A DNA stretch of 64,000 nt from positions 310,001 through 374,000 of the forward strand of contig BCHU01000012.1 of NCBI GenBank assembly GCA_001599715.1. Direction: 5' to 3'. Below, in pieces: positions 35,473-45,873 of this stretch. Under the pieces are notes generated by a model. It saw only the letters and a list, made by a program, of their open reading frames with translations, made no database searches and was not told the DNA's origin. Numbering within the stretch: the stretch's first letter is position 1; each line of letters starts with the position of its first letter. Position numbers and translations under genes: made by a program. The DNA comes from Phaeotremella fagi (taxonomy: Eukaryota; Basidiomycota; Tremellomycetes; Tremellales; Phaeotremellaceae).

Positions 35473-36762
35473 ATGCCTTCACCATCAAAACCAAGTCGAC
35501 AAGGTCGCTTCCCTTCTGAAGTCTATAAAAAAATCTTCCTCCACCTTCGAAAAGAGTTTCCAAAGCAAAAATCTTATATTGGTGGTGGGAGTGAAAGTGT
35601 ACAAACGGATCTGGTCAAGATGATGGCAGTTTCTCCAGTATGTTTCCAATCAAACGCAGTCGATGCAGCTAGGTTGACTGACTCGTCTATTCAGTTGATC
35701 CACGATATCGTTGGATCCCTCCTATACGAAAAAGTCTTCATCCACGATCTAGGGTCATTCTTTAAAGGTATCGACACTCGAAATCGCTTTTCCAAAAATG
35801 TCAATCGAAAAAAGTTTTTACTTTCCCGTACCACCCAGATTACTTTGGTCTACCCTGTTCAACCTTCTTTTCGTAAAAAAGTAGACAACAAGGTCAAAAA
35901 ACAAAGAAAAATTCGTGGTTACTCTGATAAGGCTTTGGATGACGTTGTACGTGAAAAAGCTGTTCGTTCAGCAACTGTTTCGTTCCAAAAGGGATGGATT
36001 GAGAAATGGGGAGAAGGGATCAAATGGTTATCTTCTATATCATCCAATAAATCAACAGTCATCAAGAAATTCTTGCCAAATTTGAAGAGTGTCGTTATGG
36101 GTAACTTTTTTACCTGGGAAGGTGACATGGAGGACTCTCCTCCGTCTTCTCACGAATTCTTTGGATTATTCTCAGATTTCCCTGTTCGATTCTGCAGCTT
36201 TCAAGTCGATAGACCACTCAGTCCAACTCGATTTGATACTATCGTCGTTCCCGGTACTATCGTCATTCATCATGGATTAGAAATTCGTAACAATGGGTTT
36301 CCTACTATATGGGAAGAAGGTGATAAATTAGGATTGGTTTTTGGTGCCGAAAATCGATACCCTCTTCTTGGCGCAAGAAATGAATACATGCAGTTCGACA
36401 ATCGTTACATTTGGGAATTTGTCGCCAACTCTCTCTTAGGATTTTACATGGAACGCTTCAGTAGATTAGGTGGAGATTACCCAGACGATGATGATGAACG
36501 TTGGGAAATTGAACACAGACTTATCGCCAGTGAAGAAGCAACAACTATCAGAATCTACATCGGACCTGATCCAGAGGATGCTTCAGATGAAGATAGAGCT
36601 AGGATGAAGAGGTGTATGGAGGTCCTAGAACAGATCAAGGGGGAGATTGGGTTTAAAGGAAAGATCATCCTTGATAAGTCAGTTTGTGAATGCTGTGAGG
36701 ACTGCGGCTATGAGGAGGAACCAAGTGGGGAAGAAGAGGAGGATGCCAGGTGGTACATTTGA
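35473..36762 (+). CDS. F-box-like repeated family, member D, with stop-free in-frame intron
   Basis: Exons 35473-35637 and 35695-36762 with a 57-nt intron give 410 residues; because the intron is a multiple of three and has no stop, the unspliced reading would be 429 residues. Alignment with members A, B, C and E, which all splice at the same phase-0 point after VSP-type residues and before LIHDIVG, favours removal. Blocks: RQGRFPSEVYKKIFLHLRK, LVKMMAVSP, LPNLKSVVMGN, RPLSP, IVVPGTIVIHH, FGAENRYPL, TTIRIYIGPDPED, IGFKGKIILDK and CECCEDCGYEEE, followed by an acidic tail. The APGS block of the others is VPGT here. Confidence 0.8.
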   Translation: MPSPSKPSRQGRFPSEVYKKIFLHLRKEFPKQKSYIGGGSESVQTDLVKMMAVSPVCFQSNAVDAARLTDSSIQLIHDIVGSLLYEKVFIHDLGSFFKGIDTRNRFSKNVNRKKFLLSRTTQITLVYPVQPSFRKKVDNKVKKQRKIRGYSDKALDDVVREKAVRSATVSFQKGWIEKWGEGIKWLSSISSNKSTVIKKFLPNLKSVVMGNFFTWEGDMEDSPPSSHEFFGLFSDFPVRFCSFQVDRPLSPTRFDTIVVPGTIVIHHGLEIRNNGFPTIWEEGDKLGLVFGAENRYPLLGARNEYMQFDNRYIWEFVANSLLGFYMERFSRLGGDYPDDDDERWEIEHRLIASEEATTIRIYIGPDPEDASDEDRARMKRCMEVLEQIKGEIGFKGKIILDKSVCECCEDCGYEEEPSGEEEEDARWYI

Positions 36763-37088
36763 GTTCTGATTCTGGTTGCCAAGGTCTAGTTGGGTCCGTT
36801 TCTACGTAGTATTTTCGATATCATGCATCGTATTCGTTCTGAGAATGGAGTGAAACCCTTTAGTTCGTAGTGCAGCATATAACTCAGCAAAGAGGGCAGG
36901 GGGGAAGAAGCGCGCGGTTCCGTGCGAATATCACGGTTTAAGCAATTCTATTTTGGAAAAATACTCAATTGCCGCAATTCTCCGTATGATTCTAGCTCCA
37001 ATTGCCTGACATATCACTTCGCCCATGCCGAATACATATATGCATTGAAACATCTTGGTTCACCCACCCAAAGTCTGTCATTTATCTT
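36763..37088. other. intergenic region with TGCCGCAATT element
   Basis: A 326-nt gap between member D and a convergent small gene. At 36970-36995 it holds TGCCGCAATTCTCCGT, the reverse complement of a segment in the tandem array at 50.3-50.6 kb, followed closely by TAGCTCCAATTG, which equals part of the tRNA-Asn D-arm. Confidence 0.55.
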
Positions 37089-37532
37089 CTATCCACGCTT
37101 CTCCTTCTCTCCTCCTCCCACTCCTACACCCATGAAATCCGGTCTGAACCATAACACATAAACTCTCCAAACACCAAAACTCGAAACAGCCAAAGCCATA
37201 ACCAAAGCGTGAAACGTGTTCAACCCATTCCCCTCGATCAATTCATATCCCAATTGTCCAACAAGACAAACCTCACCAGCTAAGAGGGTCTGATAAACAA
37301 TCGGCCGATTATTGATAGCAGTAGTCGTTTCGGGTAAAACCAAAACCAGTGGTAAAGTGATTGTGAGGATGAACCCTGCCAAAAGACGAATTGAGAAGGG
37401 TGTTACGATTGGTCCTAACCACCTGGCAATAGATTCGGGGGCGAGTAGAAACAGGGTGACTCCAAGCAAATTAGCTGATATTTCAAAAACAAGGGCGGCA
37501 CGGAAAAGCTTGGACTTGGATGCTGTGGACAT
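37089..37532 (-). CDS. small four-TM membrane protein, unknown
   Basis: A single exon encodes 147 residues. Four hydrophobic helices can be seen: ALVFEISANLLGVTLFLLAP, PFSIRLLAGFILTITLPLVLVL, TLLAGEVCLVGQLGYELI and FHALVMALAVSSFGVWRVYVLWF, with a short Lys/Arg start and a Gly/Lys tail. No family motif is recognised. The gene stands alone between the F-box-like cluster and the MARVEL-like gene. ATG 37532 is the first in frame after upstream stops. Confidence 0.65.
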   Translation of the reverse strand: MSTASKSKLFRAALVFEISANLLGVTLFLLAPESIARWLGPIVTPFSIRLLAGFILTITLPLVLVLPETTTAINNRPIVYQTLLAGEVCLVGQLGYELIEGNGLNTFHALVMALAVSSFGVWRVYVLWFRPDFMGVGVGGGEKEKRG

Positions 37533-38432
37533 GATTGCTAAGCGAGAGACAAGACAAGAAGAGTAGAAACGTTTAAAGAGGAGTGGAGTGGAGTAAAGGT
37601 AAAACGGGACATTTCAGAAGCACATCCTGATCTATGCTTAACGTACCTGAAAAAGTTACTACTAAAAGTTGCCAGACCCTTTTCACAGCCCCGCCTCGTT
37701 CAACTTATTTCACAGCCCCGAAAAAGATCTCGATGTGTACTGGTTTGTATGTAGTCCGAGTCTAGACTTTGGTTGCCGCTGAAAGATAGATAGATCTGAT
37801 GTTTGCTGTGTGATGAGACTGTTAGCACGACGCCAAGACAAGCTCAAGAGTCATCATTCAGTAATTGTAAAGTTGTTGTAATCAGATCAAGTATTGAGAT
37901 CCGCAGTGGCGAGAAAGTTATGGGTAAGATTATTATGTAAATTTATGTTACATTATTGAATTCTATAAACGCCATGGCGTTTTCTTGGTCATTCATTACA
38001 CTTATCATGATTCTCCGTCAGTGTACTGGTCGTTTCAGCTTACCCGTATTAGGGAAACAGAGGAAGGAACGGAAGTTGTTAGTCATAGTCACAGGATCTT
38101 TAGGGTTAGAGTACGAAGCTAAGCAACTGCAACTGTGGTTCGGGAGCAGAGTGTTGTTGATGATTTACTCAGTAAAGTAATTGAACTGAAGTGAACAACA
38201 ATGAGTGAGAATATGAAATATGAAATAAAAAAATGAAATGAACTGAAAAATATGAATCAATTGGTGGCAAGATCAAAGCGGTGATCTGATGGTGAGATCG
38301 TATCACGTATAAATAAAACGTTTCAAATAGTTCAACTCCGTCTTTTTCTTTCTCAACAATTTACTTTCACTTTTACTACCATCAATCCAATCTCTACTTT
38401 CCTTTTATCACTCCCTCTAACCACTGTCTAAG
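37533..38432. other. intergenic region, no gene seen
   Basis: About 900 nt between divergent small membrane-protein genes. A 74-codon plus-strand frame at 37956 has no recognisable content. An ATGAAAT-rich AT stretch lies around 38215-38250 and a pyrimidine-rich leader precedes 38433. Confidence 0.5.
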
Positions 38433-39138
38433 ATGCCAAGCACTTTACTTATTTTCACCGCACTTAAAGCAGTCGCTGTTTTCTGGTCTTTACTCGTCTT
38501 CGCCGTTGCTGGTGGTTTCGTGGCCAAGCTCAACAGCTACTTCCGTGGATGTGAGTTGGTTGTTGATACCTAAAACTGATTCCTAGTCTATGTCTCTTTC
38601 GATACCGCCAACGCTGTTATCGCTTTTGGTGTCATCACGTTTATCTACCTCCTCGTCGCGTTCGCTTTAATCAGATTCCTCGGTAACCACGTTGTTATCA
38701 GTGTCATGTCAGATACCATCATGCTTGGTTTCTTGGTCATCCTTGGTTTAGGTGGGTTGTGTTGAGTTTCCAAACTAATATCCAGGATCCGTTGGTTCAC
38801 TCTCAACCGGTGCATCAGCTTATCAAAACTGTGGTTCCCTCCTCAGTTATTGTCAACTCGGATCAGCTACCATTGGTTTAGGTTGGGTTTTGGTTTTCCT
38901 CGTGAGTAACTATTCAAAAACGCGTCTAACAATTTAGCTCCTCGGTATCCTCCTTGGTGAAGTCATCTACACCCTCAAGAACTTTGGTGGATCACTTCAA
39001 ACTTGGCTCACTCCATTCCACACTCTCTGTCAAGAAGGAACTTCGTCTTACAACACCTCCAATCAAGCTGAAATGGGTACCGTCAACACCACTCATGCTA
39101 CCACCCCAGCTGCTCCAGCTCCAGTCACCACCGTTTAA
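38433..39138 (+). CDS. MARVEL-domain-like four-TM protein
   Basis: Exons 38433-38550, 38587-38751, 38786-38901 and 38938-39138 (introns 34-36 nt) give 199 residues. Four TM helices are spread as in fungal MARVEL proteins: LKAVAVFWSLLVFAVAGGFV, AVIAFGVITFIYLLVAFALI, TIMLGFLVILGLGSVGSL and ATIGLGWVLVFLLLGILLG. A small extracellular loop with two Cys (NCGSLLSYCQ) lies between helices 3 and 4, and a Thr/Pro/Ala-rich tail follows. MARVEL proteins organise membrane microdomains; the specific role is unknown. Strong codon regularity (CTC, GTC, ACC) suggests high expression. Confidence 0.75.
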
Positions 39139-39505
39139 GACTTTTACGTGTTCAACAGTCTATGTTTATAATTGATTCGAGGGGGATGTAAGATATAGGG
39201 AGGTCTGGTAGATTGGGAGGTTGGACTGGATTCATACCATGCTATAGTTTTTAAGAGATGTTACGTGATTGGCGCTTTCTGGTGGTGACAACCTTTGCGT
39301 AATAAGTTCAAAAATCTTAAAAAGTCAAATTTCAGGGAATCATTTGAAGCAATCATAAAATGCATATATACGAGGGAAATGGTAATTTACATAGCAACGA
39401 TGGGATTAATGGAAGGGGTGGTTTAGATGAATTGGGAGAATTTGATTTTTCGGGGGATGAGATGGGTTGAGAAAGTGAATATGAAAACACTTGTCGATGG
39501 AATAG

Positions 39506-39797
39506 TTGTGAGCAAGGATACTAATGGGTATTAATACACTTGCTCTACTGTTTTGTTGGGGTGAAATGGTTGTGAGCAAGGAGAGTAATGGGTATTGATA
39601 CACTTACTGTAGTTTTTTGGGTGAAATAGGTTGTGAGCAAGGATATTAATCGGTATTAATACACTGCTCTAGGTTTTTTGTTGGGGTGAAATAGGGGTTG
39701 AACGAAGTGATTATCAGGACACTTTCGCTCTAGGGTTTTTGTTGGGGTGAAATAGGTGTTGAGCAAAGTGATTATCAAGACACTATGCTCTAGGTTG
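39506..39797. repeat. five-unit tandem repeat, about 60 bp per unit
   Basis: Five diverged units begin TTGTGAGCAAGGA or TTGAGCAAAGTG, pass through TATTAATACACT or TTATCAAGACACT, and end TTTTGTTGGGGTGAAAT. Units 1-3 resemble each other more than units 4-5. The array lies in the 823-nt space between the 3' ends of the MARVEL-like gene and the DEAH-like gene. No open frame runs through it. Confidence 0.8.
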
Positions 39798-39961
39798 AAC
39801 GTACATAAAAACGGTTGTTCACGAAGAACAAACATTTAAATATAGAACTGAGAAGCGACCAAGGTGGTTGAAAAGTTGAGTTCAGAGGGTTCTGTTTTCC
39901 TCCCCCAACGATTCCATCTCGATTACACTTGAACATTAGTACAGTACATGAGTGAAGTCAC

Positions 39962-42405
39962 TTACAATTCCAAATCGATGGGGGTGACATGTTCCATCAC
40001 CTAGACACAAAGTTGAGTACGAGATTACTCGAGATACACTAAACTTACAGCTTTGCCAGATCTGTCATCCCATTTGGCCTAAAAATCAGCGGTAGTTTAC
40101 ATAACAGACTTACCTTGTGATAGATGAAAACGTTGTGGCCATCGAGATTTAATTTGTTATTGGGTGACGATTTTGGAAGATAAAACTGTGCACTGTTAGA
40201 AAGACCATTTTGATTCACTCACTACCTGAGAGTTGAATCGTCGATTTAGGAATTCATCCGTATCACCAACTCGAACAGCGATATTGTGAGGATGACCGTA
40301 GGCGAGACATTTTAGCATACCAGATATAACGGTGGAGTTGGATGGATCATGAGTTTCGAATGAGTCAGACCCCCAATGTTTCTTCATGACTGCTACGTTG
40401 GAAGCAACCAACTCAAGATTACCAAAGTTGAGCCCGTGATTTCTTGCCCATTCCTTGGAATAGGCTTTTCCATCGTCGAGACGATTTGATGCTGCAGGTC
40501 AGAAATACTCGTCATCATCACTCACCTTCTTCCCACTTGCAGTACATGTTCCATTGGGTGAAATGTTCACCGAGTTCGTGGAACAACGAAAAGTGATTGT
40601 TTCGTGTTTTCCGGTTCATGGTTTGTATAGGTTGAGCTATTGATCCCCCTAAGATGTCAGTTGGAACATTAATCCCACTCACTTGAGGATACAACGGCAC
40701 AGAGTTTGATCATTTCATTCGTGCAAACATAGCGATTAGCTATAAGTAAACTGACTGCCAGCTACATTGTCAGTGTTACTCAACGACCAAACTCACCTCT
40801 GTATCGCAAGAAAGACGAACCATCGAAATTCCATCTTTGGTGATGCGAATTGGTTTTGATTCTTCAACTTTGATAGCTCCAATAGCAGATAACAGATCGA
40901 TTGCTCGATCATAATTTTTACTGGATGGTTGGACTATGTATTAGTGTAATGTGAATACTGACACTCACTATCAAGGGGTAACATAGGTTCCTCCGTAAGC
41001 GAATTACCCTTTGAGAGGGCAAGGTTTTTGAGGAGAATTTCGTGATGAGGTTCCGAATACGATCCCTTTTCAAAAGGTTCTTCTCGAGTCAAAGCTCGGA
41101 ACACCATACGTGGTTTGACATTTACCCTCCAAGCACGTTGATCCGCTTGCTCTTGAGAGATGGTAAGAGGTTGGGTTCTGAAAGTACACCTTTCGTCATC
41201 GTAAACCATGTTTGCTTGTTTACAACAATCGATAACGAAAGCGATACCAGGGATTGTCAAGTTTTCCGCAATGTTGGTAGCGCATATGAGTCTTCGTCTA
41301 GTGGAGTATTTGAAGATATGATTTCTATCTCCGTATTCGAGTGAAGCGTAGAAAGGATAAATGTCGACTTGACCAGATGAAGAGAGTTTTCTGAAATTTT
41401 TGACAGCTTTGTCACATTGTGTCGAACTTGGGAAGAAGACGAGGAAATCGCCGTAATCGTGGTTTTGCATTTGGTTTGAGATGATTTCCCAAGCCCAAGT
41501 AATGAAGTTGGATACAGGGTGAGAGGCTAGAACGATTGTTCTACCCTGAACAGGAGGTGGAAGTGATATATGAGCAGAAAGAGGAAGTTGGAGTCGAGAA
41601 ATTTGATCCTGATCCGTCGAAGCGGTCAAGTAGATTATACGAAGGGAGGTGGGATGTTTATGGAGCTAAACATGTTAGCCCAGAGTTTCAGACTTTACTC
41701 ACCTGGCGACTCCAAGAGATTAACAGATCAGAGATCGCAGAGATCTCATGAACGTTATCAAAAATGATGGTTGAGAACGGAGGGGTGGGTCGGTGCTCCA
41801 AAGACCGATAGACTACTCCTTCTGTAGCCACGTAGATCTTGGAACTACCAGTGAACGACATTTTGGTCTTTGGATTTCCATCGTCTCGGACTTTCAAGGA
41901 GACAACGGAGTTATGTTCGGTGACTACAGTCAGTTTCTGATAATGTGAATTCACCCACTTCCCAATTCAGCTTCGATTCTGTCAGCAATCACCTCAGCTT
42001 CCATCTTCTTGGAGACAACCAATAGAATGGGATCCTTTACGTCATTCAATTTGTCACAAATGGCGAGGATTTGTGGAATTCTGATATCAGTCGAGAAATT
42101 CTCATCCACTTACTGAGTAGATTTGCCACTTCTCGCGCCACCGCCGATAACCAAGTGACGATGAGAATGGAGCTGAGTGATTAGTGATGATTAATATGCG
42201 GACCCACTTTGTCCAAGATACTTTGCAATTCCTTATCTTGTCTAATGCGAAGACGATCATCCCTCTGTTGGAGGAGGTCGAGGTACTGGGGAGTATTATC
42301 TTTCCCAGTCCAAACATTTTTGGTTGATCGCTGAAAATGTCAATTGAGCAAACGACCAAGACTTACTTCGACATTTCTCAATTTCTCAACGGTAATAGGT
42401 GACAT
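39962..42405 (-). CDS. degenerate Prp43-like DEAH-box protein
   Basis: Thirteen exons (42367-42405, 42208-42330, 42114-42172, 41959-42080, 41703-41923, 40969-41665, 40797-40933, 40683-40761, 40526-40648, 40223-40491, 40114-40185, 40049-40078, 39962-40000) encode 669 residues; the junction 40223/40185 is the least certain. The order of DEAH/RHA helicase parts is kept: TGKDNTPQYLDLLQQRD, Walker A GGGARSGKST (about 64-73), FDNVHEIS (about 170) in place of DEAH, LTAST, CATNIAENLTIPGIAFVID (motif V), QADQRAWRVN in place of QRAGRAGR (motif VI), winged-helix/ratchet and an OB-like end (KSSPNNKLNLDGHNVFIYH). Loss of the Glu of motif II and of the last Arg of motif VI suggests weak or absent ATPase/helicase activity. 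The frame is intact over thirteen exons, so the gene is probably maintained rather than a pseudogene. Confidence 0.8.
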
Positions 42406-43321
42406 TTTGATAAACTTTTATAATACGAATAAGATGAATAACAAGATGAACGAGAAGAGAAAAAGTAAAAGTGAGTCGATTCTGACATCTTAAACCCCAA
42501 GTCTTGCAACGTGCTGCTAAAATGTTTTAATTCAATACCCCTTGATGGAAATTTTTGATTAAGTTAATGAAATATGTCTTTGATTGATTGTCAGTAGTAG
42601 TTGATTTCACGAACTAATGAATGATGGTAACTTGATTACAATGAGGGGGTAGAAAAACGACATATTTCTGGTGTTTCATGAATTGTACTCAAACCTCAGC
42701 TACGATACTACAATCACAAAACTAAGTAATCAAATCTAATTTCTCGCACCATCAGACGCTGATCGTGAAGATCAGCTAACCTTGGATTCATCTCTTGGAG
42801 ACCAACTGGGCCTAGATTTCTGCTCCTGAACTCAAATGTTGAATGAATCCGAACTGCAGCACATGTAGCTATATCACCTCATGGTAGGATATTTGAATGA
42901 TTATGATTGGGTATTGGATGATACATATCAAGACGTGGATGTTGTATGGTGTAGTGGCAGTCGTAGCTATTTTAGCCACATCCATGCAATACACTGTTCA
43001 AGTTCACTTTATTCCTTCACTGCGTTGAACGTCAATGTCAGTGATTGATAACCTAACTCTACCTAACTTGAGAGTTACTTCGATAAACACTGACGTAGAA
43101 CAAGATCGACAGGAGTCGTTACTGTTTACTGTTTAGTCTTTTTGGTATTCGAATCATAGTTGCGAGCCTGAACGTCATCAGTGGCAGACGTTCACGACGT
43201 CATAGATAGACCTGATGTCAGCTATTCAATCACCGGTACGAGTATATAAGATCGAATGCATCTCATTTCTCAAGCATTATTTCATCCCATAAATTCATAC
43301 ATAAATTCATACATAAACACA
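42406..43321. other. intergenic region, divergent promoters
   Basis: About 900 nt between the DEAH-like gene and the SDR gene. It includes a perfect 7-bp stem with 5-nt loop (GCTGATC-GTGAA-GATCAGC, 42758-42776). No credible gene is seen. CG-rich half-palindromes (ACGTCA/TGACGT) cluster near 43165-43220, upstream of the SDR. Confidence 0.45.
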
Positions 43322-44484
43322 ATGGTCGAAGCAGTTAAAAACCTAGCAAGCAAAGTCGCTGGTAAACCAGAACCAGCTGGAGAGGTGAGTAACCGCCACC
43401 AATTTGAACTGACATTAGAACACCTCTGGATCGTTTGCCAAACCAGAGGATTTCTCTATCGAATCTCAAGTCGACAGAACAGTCGGTATCCAAGCTGATA
43501 TGGAGAACAAACCTGCTCAGGCAACACTCCAAGAGGGTAAAGACGGGTTTGATCATTATAAACCAGCAGGGAAGGTGAGTGGGGTTTGAGACGTTGCTGA
43601 CGTTTAGATGGTTGGAAAGAAGACTATCGTCACTGGTGGTGATTCGGGTATTGGGCGAGCGGCAGCCGTGATGTTTGCCATGGAGGGTGCTGATGTAAGT
43701 GGTGATGGTGATAAAGCTGATATCAGGTCGCTATCGTCTATCTCCCTGAAGAACAAGTCGACGCTGACACCACCAAAGCGTTAATCAACGCTACCGGTCG
43801 TGAATGTTTATTGATCCCACAAGATATCAGAGATGAACAGGGGTGTAACCGAATTGTCGAAACCGTTGTTAAAGCTTGGGGTAGAATCGACGTCCTCGTC
43901 AACAACGCTAGTGTTATGGTAGGTCCATTCCAAACAAAGCTAATCCCAGTACTCCATCCCTGATATCACCGATATCACCACCGAACAATTCGATCGTACC
44001 ATGAAGACCAACATCTACGGTACTTTGTAAGTAGACAAGTCGACCCATCTGACCTCAGCTTCATCACTCGTGCTGCCGTACCCCACATTCCCAAAGGCGG
44101 TTCCATCATCGTAACAGCCTCCCAAGTCGCCTACGCCGGTCCACCAATGTTGGTCGACTACAGTATGACCAAAGGTGCCCAAGTCGCTTTCGTCAGATGT
44201 TTGTCCAACCAACTTCTCTCCAAGGGTATTCGAGTGAACGCCGTTTGTCCAGGTCCAGTATGGACACCACTTCAACCAGCTGCGATGGATAAAGATCAAA
44301 TGAAGGAATGGCACAACTCTCCAGCACCAATAGGTCGTATTGGTCAACCATCAGAACTTGGTCCAGCGTACGTGTTTTTGGCCAGTCAAGATGGTAGTTT
44401 TATCAGCGGACAGGTGGGTATTGGTTGAGACAAAGCTGATTTTAGTCCATTCACGTTAACGGTGGTGCTATCGTTTCCGGCTAG
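43322..44484 (+). CDS. short-chain dehydrogenase/reductase, bacterial stress-protein-39-like subgroup
   Basis: Exons 43322-43384, 43419-43574, 43608-43694, 43727-43918, 43950-44026, 44059-44413 and 44446-44484 (introns 31-34 nt) give 322 residues. Rossmann motif TGGDSGIGRAAA (about 82-93), VNNAS, catalytic S213 in TASQ and YxxxK as Y226-K230 (VDYSMTKGA), then VNAVCPGPVWTPL and the closing HVNGG. The N-terminal extension (KPAG, DHYKPAGKMVGKK) is typical of the extended YdaD/YhxC-like SDR group. Substrate unknown; NAD(P) cofactor inferred from the fold. Its last 17 coding bases overlap the last codons of the PIG-P gene on the other strand. Confidence 0.88.
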
Positions 44485-45047
44485 TGTTGTTATGTAAACT
44501 ATTTAATGCATGTCTTTTTCTTGGTGGGTAGAGAACTCGATTGACCAAATCGATGGGGAAATCAGAAGCGATCGGTATGGACTGAGGTGAAGTGAATTGC
44601 CAATATGACGTGGGATCGGTTGAGATGTTCGAGTGGTGGTCTGGGGTCAGTGAAGAATCTACTCCAACCTACCTGTGATAAGTGAGATCGAGTTGAAGTC
44701 TGGAGTGTTATACGCCGTCAATCCAGCGTAAACCAAGTAAGCTAAAAGCACAAGAACCATCAAGTAGCATGGCACGATTAAAGCCCATTCCCTGGCGTCA
44801 GTAATGTACGAACGTATGCATACCTATCTGGATACCATGTCCATCCAATTCGATCCAACCATGACGATGGAAGTATAGCCCAGATTAGGTAGATTCCAAA
44901 GGAAAGATAGGTGAGAAGGACTGTGATGAATCCGTAGATTTCTTTGGAAGAAGGGAGAGTTTCGATCTCATTGGAAGGGAGTGGTGGGGGCCATGGTGAT
45001 ACTGGTGAGAGTGGTGAGAGTGCAGTTGGGGAATATGTTGAGGCCAT
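44468..45047 (-). CDS. GPI19: GPI-GlcNAc transferase subunit PIG-P (Gpi19)
   Basis: Exons 44824-45047, 44673-44791 and 44468-44640 (introns 32 nt) encode 171 residues. PIG-P features: EIYGFITVLLTYLSFGIYLIWA (TM1), LPSSWLDRIGWTWYPDR, EWALIVPCYLMVLVLLAYLVY (TM2), and a tail with SIPIASDFPIDLVNRVLY. The subunit belongs to the ER complex that makes the first GPI-anchor intermediate. The C-terminal basic end (PPRKRHALNS) is read on the strand opposite the SDR stop; the two coding sequences overlap tail to tail. ATG 45047 is first in frame. Confidence 0.88.
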
Positions 45048-45165
45048 AAGGAAGTGATATGTTAATGGTTAAGTTGTTTTGGAGCACGTGTACGCTGAAA
45101 TATTTCATCAGCCAGTCCCTCCATTGTTATCATCAACAACCATCCGCATAAACAACATCACCACC

Positions 45166-45769
45166 ATGGCCGACGTAGCTCACCTCAAATCCCTCCTTGG
45201 AGTTCACCCAGACTTCCCACAAAAAGTAAGCTTAACCACAGACCTAACTGACCCCAGGGAATCAACTTTCTCGACATTTTCCCAATCCTCCGCGACCCCG
45301 TAGCATTTGAAATGCTAATCACCCATCTTCTCTCACACATCCTCAACACCCACGTCAACAATCTACCAGACGTCATCGTTGGTCTTGACGCTCGTGGATT
45401 CCTTCTTGGTCCGATCTTAGCCTCAAGGTTAGGAGCAGCTTTCGTTCCAGTTAGAAAAGGTGGTAAATTACCTGGTGCAACTGAGGTTGTTAGTTATCAA
45501 AAGGAGTATGGAATCGATAAATTCGAAATGCAAAAAGGTGCTGTTCTACCTGGTCAAAAGTGTATTGTTGTAGAGTAAGTCCAATTTCGAGACATGCTAA
45601 TCGTAGTGATCTTATCGCTACCGGTGGTTCTGCTGGTGCAGCTGGTGAACTCATCACTAAATCTGGTGGTGTCACTCTTGAATACGTTTTCATCGTTGGT
45701 CTCCCTTTCCTCAAAGGTGACGAGAAGCTCAATGCACCAGCGTACTCTATGATTCTTGCGGAGGACTAG
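45166..45769 (+). CDS. APT1: adenine phosphoribosyltransferase
   Basis: Exons 45166-45225, 45258-45574 and 45607-45769 (introns 32 nt each) encode 179 residues. Landmarks: GINFLDIFPILRDP, VIVGLDARGFLLGPILASRLGAAFVPVRKGGKLPG (substrate loop) and the PRPP-binding motif VVDDLIATGGSAGAAG, which is restored by splicing through the Asp codon. APRT salvages adenine to AMP. Adenosine kinase elsewhere in the window covers the nucleoside salvage branch. Start context ACCACCATGG is strong. It is divergent from PIG-P with about 120 nt between starts and convergent with the coiled-coil gene. Confidence 0.93.
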
Positions 45770-45873
45770 GTGGGGTAGTGTCGGTGTGGTGCGTAGATAC
45801 GTATAGATGCATAGAATATGGTATCACCGTGTACTGGTATCAATATGACGATATAAACATGATGGTATAGACC

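Noticed and set aside
29975..36762. Family genes as transposon-encoded proteins
   Set aside because: No reverse transcriptase, transposase or integrase motif, no terminal repeats seen, and each copy has the same spliced intron, which argues for DNA-level duplication of ordinary genes.
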